Source of the DNA: Mytilus trossulus
Taxonomy: Eukaryota > Mollusca > Bivalvia > Mytilida > Mytilidae
Direction of reading: 5' to 3'
Length of the DNA: 64,000 bases
Assembly: GCF_036588685.1 (NCBI RefSeq)
Contig: NC_086381.1
Span: forward strand, 50,343,431-50,407,430
Part shown: piece after piece, positions 33,507-45,660 of the stretch
Position numbering within the stretch: the stretch's first letter is position 1
Layout of the letters: each line of letters opens with the position of its first letter
Program-made: the position numbers and the translations under genes
Notes under the pieces: generated by a model
The model's database searches: none
Seen by the model: only the letters and a program-made list of their open reading frames with translations
What the model was told of the DNA's origin: nothing

Positions 33507-34291
33507 TTAAGGATGTACACCTCTGAGGAGCCAAAAATTTCTAGAATTAAACTTTTTTTCTTAACCTGATTTTTAGTTTTATAAGACTGTAACAAAACAA
33601 TTGGTGAAGAAAAAATCATATGGTGGTGTGCTTCTTTTTTTGCTACGGCCCTTTGAAAATGCCCAATTTTGATGATTTTCTCACTTTTCATCGATTTTTA
33701 CCTATTTTTGGGCTATTATCGTGAAAAAAAATCACAGTTCCACAATTAAACTTTTTTTCATACTTTCCATAAAGATGAAGTGGACCAATCTGAATAAATT
33801 TAACTTACAAAAACTATAGGTAGGTGTTAATATAAGAAAGTTTTATCATATTTTGATGCTTTTTTGTGTAAAATTTACCATACTGCCAATTTTGTATTTT
33901 TATGATTTTTCTCATTTTAAAGAACAAAATGCAGATTAATTCAACTTTTTTGTTATAAATGATTGAAAAAATACATATCTAAGAAATTTGAAAAGACCAA
34001 AATAAGATGGGATGTATATTATTCTTGTAAAATCATTTTTTGTATCCCTCACCCATTTTCTCAAAATTTTGACTAAAAATACTGACTTGAATGGTCGTAA
34101 AATTTGAAAACTGGATTATTCAAAAACCGTTCATGGTAAATACACAATTTTTTCACAGAGTTATGTTTGATTATAATATTTTTAAAATTCATTGATATTT
34201 TCCACTTCTATCATATGTTTTGGAAATAATTTAAGAACGAGATTTCAACGAGACTGAACGAGACTGAAAAGTCAGAAATATACATCCTTAA
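33507..34291. mobile_element. TIR element (33511-34287) flanked by TTAA
   Basis: The left end GGATGTACACCTCTGA at 33511 and the right end (inverse GGATGTATATTTCTGA at 34287) form a 16-bp TIR differing by three transitions. TTAA lies at 33507-33510 and 34288-34291. 777 bp, non-coding, T-rich. TTAA duplication suggests piggyBac- or Kolobok-type mobilisation in trans. Confidence 0.55.
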
Positions 34292-34322
34292 ATGGAATCT
34301 TAAATGTTTCGTCTTTGGTTTA

Positions 34323-34490
34323 AGAGATAACTGTATTGTATTTGAAGCTTTAAGGACGTCCATCGGTAGTTTTACTGTCGCAAATTTAGTTTACCTGGCG
34401 ACGCGGAGCGGAGACAGGTAAACGGGTATTTGCGACAGTAAAACTACCGATGGACGTCCGCAAAGCTTCAAATACAATACAGTTATCTCT
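34323..34490. repeat. 168-bp near-perfect hairpin
   Basis: Arms of about 63 bases (AGAGATAACTGTATTG... and its inverse) enclose a second paired segment (GTTTACCTG/CAGGTAAAC) around a GC-rich apex. Only a few bases are mismatched. It lies just upstream of a TGACGTCA-containing promoter-like block. Confidence 0.9.
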
Positions 34491-34594
34491 ATTCTAATGC
34501 AAAACAAGTTCATTATTAAATTTCAATCATTATTTCAGTGTAAAATCTTAATTAAAGAAAATTCCGCGAAAAAATGTTATCTTCTTTGGTCCCT

Positions 34595-34716
34595 ACACTA
34601 GGTGACGTCATAGTTATGCTTCCGGCGTCAAACATAAACACCGGGCGTTTTATGGCTTCTGTGCCGCTTCAAAATGTAATAAAATTTGATAAAAAGAAGA
34701 TTTTTAGGCGCAACAA
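34595..34716 (+). promoter_or_regulatory. Possible promoter with CRE site and short first coding exon
   Basis: A CpG-richer patch holds TGACGTCA (about 34602-34609), a perfect cAMP-response-type site. A frame from ATG 34652 runs 21 codons (MASVPLQNVIKFDKKKIF...) to a consensus donor GTGAGT at 34717. Possible downstream exons are at 37967, 40301 and 41258. Tentative. Confidence 0.3.
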
Positions 34717-34759
34717 GTGAGTTTTTTTGTTTATTATTGTAGAAATAGCATGTCAATAC

Positions 34760-35049
34760 ATTCCGAAATTCAAAATGTCGGCTTCCCTAGTTACAGACAA
34801 GGAGATAGAGAATTTTACACTTGCTGTCATCCAATCAGAACAATTGTTACAAAATAATAGCATTAGAATTAATATTAGCCCGTACGGTTCACCCGGAAAC
34901 GAGCGTTCAGACAGACGACACTGATATTGACATCATGATTCGTGAATGCAAATTTTATGGAAGAAATGAGATGCAGCAACTACACAAATCCTTGGATGCA
35001 GCTAGGACAATGTAGGATATCTTCAATCTAGGACACTAATGACAAGATG
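34760..35049 (+). other. Possible exon ending at a splice donor
   Basis: Two overlapping short frames of coding-like composition end in stops at about 34921 and 35013, and GTAAGA follows ATGG at 35050. This may be an alternative first exon or non-coding exon of the same hypothetical transcript. No family recognised. Confidence 0.2.
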
Positions 35050-35278
35050 GGTAAGAATTCAACTTTAATATTTTATTTGATTAACATTTCATAAAGGATT
35101 TTTTGCCATTTCCAAAACTGATTTATTTATCCACAGGACTATCCTATAGGAGTTTGAAATGCTATCAACAATAACGGCAAATATACCTCACTTGAATATG
35201 ATTATCACAGTAGAGCTTCACCCGAATCAATCTTCTGTGTAATTGAATTATAAAGACATGCACGAACTTAGGCAGCCA

Positions 35279-35360
35279 CATCATAGCCCCCCCCCCGAAA
35301 ATCAAATGGTTGCTGGCAGCAACCATTTGATTTTCGGGGGGGGGGGGGGGGGCTATGATG
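35279..35360. repeat. G/C-tract palindrome
   Basis: CATCATAGCCCC... CGAAAATCAAATGGTTGCT is followed directly by its inverse, ending GGCTATGATG. The tips are C- and G-runs of unequal length (10 and about 17). A third arm lies at 35590-35635. G-runs here could form quadruplex or assembly-prone sequence. Confidence 0.9.
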
Positions 35361-35657
35361 TTTTTTTCTGTGCAAACTTTTTTTTTCGCCTTCGGCAGAG
35401 ACATATAATACGTCTCTGCCTTTCGGCGAAGAACAATCTATTTTTTTAGCGACAAACTGAAAACAATTTTTTTCTTTCAATTTTAGCATTACATATAGTG
35501 GCAGCTGAGGGTGAAACAAACATTTTTTTTTCTCAGGGTCCAAAACAAATATTTTCAAAACCTGGAAACAAACTTTTTTCCAAAAAACCCATAGCCCCCC
35601 CCCCCCTCCCCCCGAAAATCAAATGGTTGCTGCCTTATGTTAAGACCTAGTTCAAAT

Positions 35658-35760
35658 AATTATGACGTCTTGAAAGACTTTTATATTTTTTTTCTTTGAC
35701 GCCTTACTTTTTCAGGCGTCAAAGAAAAAAATTATAATAGCCTTTCAAGACGTCATAATT
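35658..35760. repeat. 103-bp palindrome
   Basis: AATTATGACGTCTTGAAAG... TTTGACGCC is mirrored to the right around TTACTTTTTCA. Near-perfect arms. Confidence 0.9.
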
Positions 35761-35839
35761 TTGTAAACAAGTTAAGACCGTAAAGTAGAACCAGATGACC
35801 ATTTATGCTTACACTTCCCGAGCACCCCTTGTTTTTGGA

Positions 35840-35970
35840 GGGGTTCGTGTTGTTTATTCTTAAGTTTCCTATGTTGTGTCGTGTGAACTATTGGTTTGTC
35901 CTTTTCATTTTTAGTCATGAAGTTGTCAGTTTATTTTTCGATTTATGACTCTGGTATCTTTCGTCCCTCT
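35840..35970 (+). repeat. Dispersed repeat also present at 10925-11055
   Basis: GGTTCGTGTTGTTTATTCTT, TTTTTAGTCATGAAGTTGTC, TTTCGATTTATGA and ATCTTTCGTCCCTCTTTTAT are shared by both copies. Confidence 0.7.
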
Positions 35971-36236
35971 TTTATCTGTTTATAACCATTGAAATGTATA
36001 ATCAGAGTTTGCGAAAAGTGTCAGTCCTCAGGATTTAACCACCAAGATGTTGCATAGGACTGACACAATTTTAGTATTTATTAATAGACTTGATAGTGAG
36101 GACCAGTAGATTTTCTTCAAGGACCACCAAGAAAAAGAGAATTGGCAATAACGACACAATAGCATTATACATGTACCACACAAAATATATCGTATAAAAA
36201 GAGATTAATGAAGCAGTTAAACCCTCACAGGTGGGT

Positions 36237-36347
36237 CAGACAAGCTTTTACTGTCAATGGCATTCGTTATCCTATATAAAAAAAACAATATATACATTTA
36301 CAAAAAATGTAGGTTAGTGATCGCTATTGACAGTAAAAGCTGGTCTG
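36237..36347. repeat. Inverted repeat with 25-bp arms
   Basis: CAGACAAGCTTTTACTGTCA at 36237 is mirrored at 36323-36347 with two differences, around a spacer of about 60 bases. Confidence 0.8.
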
Positions 36348-37200
36348 GCCTACTAAACAAGCCCCTGTCAACCACTAAAAACAATAAATCAAGCAGCTTC
36401 GACTCCATAATAAATGAGATGTTCAAACGCAGCCAATCATATCTGCTTAAATGTTTTGTCATTGGCAATCATATCACATCTCCTATTTTTATAGGACAAC
36501 TGCAAGTTCTAATGGATGGTCTTAGAAAAATATCATAACATACATGTATATGATGGAGAAAAAAATTCTCAGATAAGTATTTGTGGATAATGAATAAATG
36601 CCAGAGATTTTAACCTCACTGCAATAATATATAATATTGTAGCACTTGATACAATCAGTTTTTATCATTATAATAAGGTTTGTTTTAATATATAAAATAT
36701 TTTTACACCTGTTCAAAATATGTATGAAAAAGAAGATGTGGTATGATTACAACTATCCACAAAAGACCAAAATGACACAAACATTAACAATTATAGGTCA
36801 CCGTACTGCCATGAACATATTCCCTCAACCTATATAGTGAGTTCAGTATAAAATACACTTCTTAGTTTAATTATTTGATTGACATGAATTGTTTATACTG
36901 ATATCTGAAATATTTGCCACTGAGACTTTATGCAGACTGCCTTATGTAGGCATTAAGAATTTAAGGCACTGTTGGTCCATCTTTCAGGATTACATTGGAT
37001 GATGATCAATTTTTGTTTCCTTGTGTTAACTTTAGTTTACAATTGCCACTATTGTTTCAGATAAGGGTACAAGTTTGGTACCATTTAAACGTTTAAAACC
37101 CCTGCAGTTGTGTGTCACCTGTCCTTAGTCAGGAATCTGATGTTTAGTAGTTTTTGTTTGTTTTTGTTTGTTGGTGTAGTTACTAAGTTCATAAGTTTTT
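36347..37200. other. No gene seen; truncated repeat 'A' at 36728-36830
   Basis: The only recognisable item is a repeat A fragment beginning GAAGATGTGGTATGATTACA and keeping TCACCGTACTGCC. Confidence 0.5.
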
Positions 37201-37865
37201 CTTGTTTCTTCTTTTTATACGCCCATTTATGGGAGTACATACATGTATGTATTATGGTATACCGTTGTCTGTCTGTCCATGGTCAACATGTTGGACATGA
37301 ATTCATAAATGCTTTAATATAACCATTTTGCATAAAACTTTGGTGAATTTGACATGAGCTCCCTTTCAATTTTTATAAATTTTATATTTTAAGTTTCTGA
37401 GTAGCAGGGTTGTTCATCAAAAAAGGATGATTCTTCAGTTTTTAGTCAATAACTCAAAAATGTTTTCTCCTACTTGCAAGAAATTTTGGTGATTTTTTTT
37501 AATATCTATTGACATGAACTCCTTTTCAATTTTTATAAATTTTACATTTTACGTTTCTGAGTTACTAGGTTTTATATCCATAAAAAAGGTTGATTTTCCA
37601 GTTTTCGGTCAATAACTCAAGAATGTTTTCTTTTTCCTTACAAAAAATTTGGTGAATTGTTTATTTCTTCTGACATGAGATCCCTTACAATTTTTATAAT
37701 TGTAGATATTTGGTTTTTGAGTTACCAGATTTTATAAATTTATAAAAAGCTCTATGTTGAAGACTGTACTTTGACCTTTAATGGTTTACTTTTACTTGTT
37801 TTATAAATTGTGACTTGGATGAAGAGTAATCTCATTGGCACTCATACCACATCTTCTTATATCTA
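37200..37865. repeat. Dispersed diverged repeat plus repeat 'A' right end
   Basis: Begins TATACGCCCATTTATGGGAG. It has two to three diverged units around TTGACATGA(G/A)(C/A)TCC and GGTCAATAACTCAA. It is followed by a right-end fragment of repeat A (37808-37863, CTCATTGGCACTCATACCAC). Non-coding. Confidence 0.55.
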
Positions 37866-37966
37866 TGAACTTCATTTTGGCTTTCACATGAACACTGTAA
37901 TTGTAAATTAATATGAAAATAGTTTCTGTAAGATTTTTATGAAATGGATTTCTTTTTATCCTTTAG

Positions 37967-38108
37967 GCTAGTGCTAGTTATCAAATTTGACCTCCCCTAT
38001 ATCATGCAGGAAGGTACATGTACATGGATGTTTAAAAAATTCCACAAATGGTGAAGAAAATGGCAAGGGAAGACGCCTGGTAAATGTTTCAAGTAAAATT
38101 CAGCAATT
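37967..38108 (+). other. Possible internal exon
   Basis: The acceptor TTTATCCTTTAG and donor GTAAGT are both near-consensus. All three frames contain stops except a 28-codon start, so it may be non-coding. Confidence 0.25.
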
Positions 38109-38139
38109 GTAAGTATATTTTTTGTATGGTGCAAGATTT

Positions 38140-39550
38140 TTAGCTCACCTGGCACGAAGGGCCAAGTGAGCTTTTCCCATCACTTTGCGTCCGTCATCGT
38201 TAACTTTTACAAAAATCTTCTCCTCTGAAACTACTGAGCCAAATTAAACCTAACTTGGCCACAATCATCATTGGGGTATCTAGTTTAAGAATGTGTCCGG
38301 TGACCTGGCCAATTAACCAAGATGGCTGCCATGGCTAAAAATAGAACATAGAAGTAAAATGCAGTTCTTGGCTTATAACTCAAAAACCAAAGCATTTAAA
38401 GCAAATCTGACATGGAGTAAAATTGTAACCAGGTTAAGATCTGTTTGTTCTGAAATTTCCAGATGAATCAAACAACCTGTTGTTATGTTGCTGCCCCTGA
38501 ATTGGTAATTTTAAGGAAATTTTGCTGTTTTTGGTTATTATCTTGAATATTATTACAGATAGAGATAAACTGTAAGAAGCAATAATGTTCAGCAAAGTAA
38601 AGTTCACAAATAAGTCAACATGAGTCATTGCCCTTCTTAGTCAATTTTTAACCATTTTTCGTAAATCTGAGTTTATATCTTTTACAAAAATCTTCTCTTC
38701 TGAAACAACTTGGCAAAATTAATCCAAATTTGGCCACAATCATCATTGGGGTATCTAGTTTAAAAATGTGTCCCTTGACCTGGCCAACTAACCAAGATGG
38801 CCGCCATGGCTAAGAATAGAACATAGGGGTAAAATGCAGTTTTTGGCTTATAACTCAAAAACCAAAGCATTTAGAGCAAATCTGACATGGGGTGAAATTA
38901 TTTGTGGCCTTTCGTTTTTTTGCTCTTTGCGAGACTTACTGTATTGAATATGAACTTTGTAAGACAACTTGCTTTCAATACATTATTTATGCTGAAACTT
39001 ATTACTATATATATATTAAGGTTACTTTGCTGTTACAATCAGCTGACAGTCTGTGCCAAACTGTTTAAGTGTTTGTCTGACCTAACAGAAATTTGAACTT
39101 TTCTACTAAACATTCAACTAAATTCTCTTGAAAGTTCTTTCTTTCTGAACTGCTTTTTATCTGAGATTTGCTAGTGAGACAGAGTTTGGGATTCACTGCT
39201 GTTACAAATAGTAAGGAGAATTTATAAAAAAGGATAAAATGCAGTAGAGAAACAACTGATAAATTATAAGGGGTATGTATCAATGAATCAACATTAGTAA
39301 ATACACAGCAAAAAAAAAAAAACTCGTACAATTGCAAGATGGCCCATATATGGTATTTTGAACCTTATGGAAAATTGACCATTAGGTCAAAATACAGCTA
39401 TTGTAATTTAACCCGCCTTGTATGGAAAATTGAACATTGGGGTAAAATATAGATTTTGGCTTACAAAAAAAGTATATCTCTGAAAACAAAGCATTTAGAG
39501 CACATGCAAGAGGGGGCTTCATCTGTGTCCCATGGAGACATTCCCAACTA
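38140..39550 (+). repeat. Bivalve 'AGCTCACCTGG' repeat with an internal duplication
   Basis: Starts AGCTCACCTGGCACGAAGGG, a repeat type common in bivalve genomes. The block AAATCTTCTCCTCTGAAAC... GGCCACAATCATCATTGGGG occurs at about 38213 and again at 38688. Both are followed by CCAAGATGGC(T/C)GCCATGGCT. Non-coding. Confidence 0.7.
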
Positions 39551-39707
39551 ATTTTCTTTAAACTCTTGTGAAATTAATTAAGCATATTTAATTTAAAAAA
39601 CAAAATAATGAAAATGGACTAGCTGACATTTTGATAAACCAACTATTTATAGTGAATCAGTGTTTTATTTAGAGATGTCTAACAGGAAGGAACATGATGA
39701 ACGGCAT

Positions 39708-39900
39708 ATAAAAAAGAAGATGTGGTATGATTGCCAATGAAACAACTATCCACAAAAGACCAAAATAACTCGGACATTAACAACTATAGGTAACTGTACG
39801 GCCTTCAACAATGATCAAAGCCCATACTGCATAGTCAGCTAGAAAAGGCCAAACACTGATAAGACAATGTAAAACAATTCAAACGAGAAAATGGCATGTA
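39708..39900 (+). repeat. Dispersed mussel repeat 'A' copy
   Basis: GAAGATGTGGTATGATTGCC, AACTATCCACAAAAGACC, GTACGGCCTTCAACAATGA and AACAATTCAAACGAGAAAA in order; lacks the right inverted end. Confidence 0.75.
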
Positions 39901-40165
39901 TTACAGCTGATTTCCTTCTGCTTGCAAAGTAAAACTTTGGTTGGCTTGCTTGCTTACTTTGTTTGAATAATTGTTTATACAAGCTTTGTGAATAAGATTG
40001 ACATCTTTAAACAAATTATGTATAGGCATATTTTAACCTGTATGCATGGTATATATTATATTTGAATTCAATTGGGTGTTATCCTAATATGTTTGCACAA
40101 TATACAAACAAAGCAAGCAAGTTAACCAAAATTTTGCACTTCATGCATTAGGAAATTAGCTGTAA
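39901..40165. mobile_element. 265-bp TIR element (MITE)
   Basis: TTACAGCTGATTTCC at the left is mirrored by GGAAATTAGCTGTAA at the right. Imperfect inverted arms of about 60 bp include GGCTTGCTTGCTTACTTTG-type sequence. No convincing target duplication. Confidence 0.6.
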
Positions 40166-40300
40166 CCCTTTATTGAAAAACACTGTCATTGAGAGTGAAT
40201 TGAAACTATTTGTACCTTTACCATGTTCATAATTAATACAAAATTACATCTTATAAAGAATGTATCCAAAACTTCATTTTATTTCATATTTATGTTACAG

Positions 40301-40371
40301 GAGTTTCTGGAAAGCCAAGCATACATAACCAAAGGATATTTTCATAGAATGGACTTCTGTAGGCCAAAAAA
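40301..40371 (+). other. Possible internal exon
   Basis: Acceptor TTATGTTACAG and donor GTAGGT. One frame is open throughout (EFLESQAYITKGYFHRMDFC...). May join a possible last exon starting at 41258 (acceptor TTTTCTTTTCAG). No family recognised. Confidence 0.25.
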
Positions 40372-40684
40372 GTAGGTTTGTGTTTAAATATATATTTATA
40401 ATTATGTAATATTTGGAGAGAGATTTAAAAAAAAATTGTTTTAATCCTTGCAATCCTTGCTTTTCCTAACACATTGCAGTTGTTAAAAGTTTCATGGGTA
40501 TTTAATACCTATAAATAAATGAATGAAAAGTTTCAACTAACATCTTATGGTAATAACACTTTAAAAACTGTTCGATTTTGTAAGTAAAAAGATCAGTTGT
40601 GGTTACGTTTTGTATTGCAATAGATTGTTTTTATTACAAATATTCATTGTGCCCAATTTTTAGCTACAATTTTTTAATATAAAA

Positions 40685-41140
40685 ATAAGAAGATGTGGTA
40701 TGATTGCCAACTGCCAATGAGTCATTACTCTCCACCAGCATTACCAGAGACCATTGAAGAAGAATTTAAAATAAGCAAAACTCATGCCAAATGTAAAACC
40801 AAAAATCATGTGTCTGAGACTTCAATATCAATCAGTACACATCTAATGGATTTAGTGAATATACCGCCATTAGTCATAGGATAAGAACATGATCTTGTAC
40901 AATGCTAAAATATAGGTATCAACAGTTTGTAAAACTGGTAAACATACATATGTGTATAACAATAATATTTAGTTTGGTTTTAATTTACTGATAGCAAAAC
41001 AAATATTTATATTTATAAAATACTTTCCAGTTTTATTCAAATATGTTATATCAAAAGGAGAAAAATATAAAAAAAAGTAGATGTGGTATTACTGCCAATG
41101 AGACAACTCTCCACAAGAGACAAAAATGAGACAGAAAAGC
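40685..41140. repeat. Two short fragments of repeat 'A'
   Basis: AGAAGATGTGGTATGATTGC at 40687 and AGTAGATGTGGTATTACTGC at 41075, each truncated within about 60 bp. A decayed third piece lies at 42005-42120. Confidence 0.55.
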
Positions 41141-42194
41141 ATGTTTTAAGTCACTGAGGTTATTTCATTATGTTTAAAACTAACAACTTACAGTATATGG
41201 GAATAAATCAAATTAAGTTTAAATGTATGATTATGAATATTATTGTTTTCTTTTCAGATAAAGACAATGTCAAGAAGAGTGACATTTAGAAGAAAGAACA
41301 TTCAATTGATAATGTTATTATGTCAACAACAAAAACATAAAAAGTTGATTGTAACGTTTTGAGAATGCTGTAAAAAAAAGTAGAGTGAAATCAAAATCCA
41401 AGTTTTTTTCAAATTTATATTCTGCAACAAATAGACAACAGAGAGAAAAAATATCAATATATTCTTAAGCAGATTTATTGGCTTTTTCATTTAATATGTT
41501 TAAAAACAATTATACAATCTCAGATCATTTAACATGCAAGGGACACAACTTCAAAATTGTATTTAAATTGATGCTAAAGGAACCATTAATACACTTTTTG
41601 GGTTTTCCTTTTCATATTACATGTATTATATGCATAAGTCAACAAATGTGTACGTTATAGTTTAACCATGAGTAACATTTTAACAAAAATTGTCAAATAC
41701 ATGTACAACATTCCACAAAATTTATTTAAGATAATTTTGACCTCTGTATAAAAGAGTTGTGGTATTACTGCCAATGAAACTACAGAGACCAAAGATTGTA
41801 GGTTTTTATTCCATCAAATATTTCATATCATTGTCTTTTCAAACATCTTAGTGTCAAATGTACTTGATAAAGGTTTTAGAAACATGAAAATCGTGTTACA
41901 GACATTTCTTTTGTTTATTGGTGTATTCAAACAGAGCTAATGAAAAGTGAAGTCTTGTCTGTAATATGATACTGATGTTGCTTGTTGAAAGGAGATTTGT
42001 GGTCAAAATAACATAAAAAGATGTTGTATGTCTGCCATTTGGACAACTACCCAACAGAGTCCAAATTAAACTGATTAAAGCAATTATGTCTAGGGAACAG
42101 CCTTCAAAAGTAAACAGAAGTCGTCTTGGTTTTGTGGAACATATGGAATGTGAACTAGCTAACTTGACAAAGGTTTTATGGATGATTTGAAATA

Positions 42195-42532
42195 TATGCA
42201 TTATACGCATGTTTGTTTCACACATGTTATACGCATCATTTAAAACGCATATTATACACATGTTTCTTACAACACATGCTTAACGCATGATTTTGAAACA
42301 TGCGTTTAACATTACTTATATTTTTCATGTGTAAAACGCACGAATAACGCATGTTTTTAACATGTGTTTTACATAACATGTATTATTCATGCGTAAAACG
42401 CATGAATAACGCATGTTTAAAACATGCGTTTTACATGTGTGGTAGGAAAAAGATGTTTCCCATGCGTTACCAAACACATGTTTTACACATGTAGAATATA
42501 CGTAAAACATGCGTGGCACTTTTCCCTGTGTA
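42195..42532. repeat. ACGCATG array, right (inverted partner at 30061-30300)
   Basis: Degenerate units such as AACGCATGAAT and AACGCATGTTT, many paired with their inverse. It ends GTGGCACTTTTCCCTGTGTA at 42532, the inverse of the start of the left array. Confidence 0.75.
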
Positions 42533-43017
42533 TAAGACAGTTTGATATTTACACCATTTGTTGGTCACTTGATATTCACCACAATGTGAACTGTTGGTAG
42601 GGAATGTTGGTTTCCGATGGAACTAACACCCTGTATTTTTTATATTTATTTGTATTATAAATTTTATCTTGCTAATATTTTTGTTTTCAAATTAATCATT
42701 TTTTAATTGATATGATTCTTTTAATAATAATAATATAACAATTGAAAATGTAAAAAGTGGCCTATATAGAAATTAAAAAGTACTCGAAGGCCCTGTATAT
42801 TCAACGTGGTTATTTAAACGAATATGTGACAAAAACATAACGCATACGTTGTGTTAGATTCAAGTAATGAAATAAATTAATAATATTAATTTTCACAGAA
42901 TTTCTGTCAACATTTTTAGTAAACTTATTCTTTTTCTGTAGGATGTTTTCTAGTCAGAACTGTAATGTTTGATTAAAAAAAAATAGTCTGTATTATTCAA
43001 ATTGTATAGAATATGAG

Positions 43018-43904
43018 TAGGACTCGGAGGTACGATGGGGACGCTATGATGCGATGGTCTACACCGCAGTGGTCTATTTGACGCATGATTGCTAGTTTAA
43101 AAGCTAAATGCGTGCAATTATCATAAAAGTGGATTTTTAATATTTAAAATACAAATTAATATTCATTATTATCTAAGGTTGCATACTAAGTGAGAGATCG
43201 TCATCCTTAATTTCTTAAATTTGGACATAATTCTGCATTATTTATAATATTTTATCTTTTCTTCGTTTCTCTCATTAGTTTCTCGTTCACCGTTATATTA
43301 TGATACTAAGAATCTATATACGGACCCACATGTTTAAGAGAATATCACGCTCCATCCTACGTGAAAAAGAGCCCTTTTGTGGATTGCGAAAAAAAATTCT
43401 CAACAGAAGGTTAACTCTTTCCACCAATCTTCCCCGTATTTCTAAGTATTTGAAGTTTATAAACCTCTTATTATCTTAAAACTTGAAAGACTGCTTCTAG
43501 CATACACATTGACTTCTACATCGACATGAAGACAGAGACTTTCTAGGGACTGGTCGATTATAACAATGTCAATAGACATTTGCATTGCAGACAGAATTGG
43601 GTCGTCGCTGATGTCACGTGACGTTTAAGCGATATTTTTCAAAATTTACGAAGTATTCTTCATAACTATATAGCCAACTGCTGTTTGTATAGAAGGTCTT
43701 AGGTAAAAAACATTGAAAATGTAGTTTGAGTAAACCATCGCACCTCAGCGTTACCACCATCGCATTTTGGCGTAATTATAAACAAGATAGCGTCACAACG
43801 CCACCATCACACTTCAGCGTGATCAAAAACGCTATTCGGCGTCAAACCATCGCATCTCAGCGTGACCATCGCGGTTTGGAATACCATCGCGGTTCAGAGT
43901 CCTA
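43018..43904. mobile_element. TIR element (43020-43902) flanked by TA
   Basis: The left end GGACTCGGAGGTACGATGG and the inverse of the right end, GGACTCTGAACCGCGATGG, agree at 14 of 19 positions. TA lies outside both (43018-43019, 43903-43904). The right part (43733-43900) is a degenerate array of about 11-bp units with ATCGC and AGCGT. Non-coding. TA targeting fits Tc1/mariner-like mobilisation in trans. Confidence 0.55.
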
Positions 43905-45437
43905 ACTATGTTTTTGCATATAACATTATTAGAAGTGTGTAAAAAGAAATTCGACAGGTAGTGATCCCATAAACCATATAAAAATTACAAAAAAAATGTC
44001 ATCTGCTGATTTATATCAATATAGCTCAAAAAAAAGTTTAGATCTACGTTTCTTAATTTTTACTCATATTTTGACTTCAATTTTTTACATCTAATCCTTC
44101 TCTGAAAAGTAAGGGAGTATTTCTTCCTAATTTCATAATAACGTAGTTGTTAATCGAATTTCATTTATTATTATTTTTCCTTTTTGTAAAGTAAATTCCC
44201 TTTAATTAATTTTGCTGGGTTTTTGCTTTTGACTCGTGATATCAAAGAGAAATAATAACTTGCCCAAATGGGCAAAAAAAGAAAACCCGCCTCGTGTTGA
44301 AAATAATTTGACGTCTGTGTATTTAAAATTCTATAGGCAATATATTCATATCGAGTGTTTGTCTCAATGAGATGCTTTATTAAATTTAAATTCAGCCCAT
44401 CATTTTTAGTTCAGGAGACTTGACAATTTTCACACAAACTTCATGTTTGAAGATAGAATAAAGAATAAAGTACCTTGAGATGATGCGCAAGTTTTTGACG
44501 AGTTGAAACTGTGTATAGCATAGAATAATTGGATCAATAAATTTTTATCACGACAGTGGTATTTATTGAATTACAATGAGGTTTGTCTCATTTTTATTTT
44601 TAAGAATTTTCATGGTCACGTGACCGCGATTGCTTCTAATTTCGTTTCTATACTTTTTCACATTATGAATATACCTCAAGAATTTTAACCGAGACATTGC
44701 TTAATTGGCACTCTCCAAATTTAATATAATTGAGGTATATAAGTTAGTTGTTACGTTTAAATCCGTTTTTTTGTTAGTTTGCATAAGTAAATTACACGGT
44801 TTCTTTGTAATGATAGGGTTTCCTATTAGAAATAGATGAATAAGCATATAAAAGCGAGGCGTTCCCGTTTATCAACCCCCCCCCCCCCCCCCCCCCCGAT
44901 GCACCCATTTCCGAGGAAAAACAGCCACATAGTTCTTTTGTTTTTCTATACTTTTTATACTTTTTCACATTAAAAATGTTGTACTAAAATTGTAGGCAGG
45001 CCATTGCTCAAATGTTGATTTATAACTTTAATTTATTTCCTAGTTGCGTTAGTATTAATCCGTTCATTTGCTAGTTCTGCATAAGCAAATTACAAAAATA
45101 ACTATGATATTAATCATTTGTTTTCTATTTGGCAGGTTTTTTTTTAAAACAAGAGCATAATTTATCTTGGTGTGGCATGTTCCTTTTTTAACAATACATG
45201 TACATACAAAAATTCCTGAGAAAGATATATTTAAGCAGAGTCCAAAAGTAATGATCGAACTCTTAAAATTCCTTCAATTTACTTATATAGACTATAAGAA
45301 CGTGTTGCATACAAAAACGTTAGAAGGCTTCGAAGTAATAAACAATGTTTTTTTTAACAATCCGGTGTTACAACACTGTTCCTAATTTGACAATTGTTTT
45401 AGTTCCGTTATGGAAATATTTCGTTATTATTATTACT
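43905..45437. other. No gene seen; 19-base C run at about 44877-44897
   Basis: AT-rich spacer. The poly-C run is a likely sequencing or assembly weak point. Confidence 0.45.
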
Positions 45438-45660
45438 ATATAAAAAAAGAAGATGTGGTATGATTGCCAATGAGACAACTATCCACAAAAGACCAAAATG
45501 ACACAAACATTTACAATTATAGGTTACCGTACGGCTTTCAACAATGAGCAAAGCCCATACCGCATATAGTCAGCTATAAAAGGCCCCGATAAGACAATGT
45601 AAAACATTTCAAACGAGAAAACTAACGGCCTTATTTATGTAAAATGATACTGTTCGTTTA
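45438..45660 (+). repeat. Dispersed mussel repeat 'A', good copy
   Basis: GAAGATGTGGTATGATTGCC, GGTTACCGTACGGCTTTCAA, CAGCTATAAAAGGCCCCGA and GAGAAAACTAACGGCC in order. Flanks carry no matching target duplication that I can see. Confidence 0.8.
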
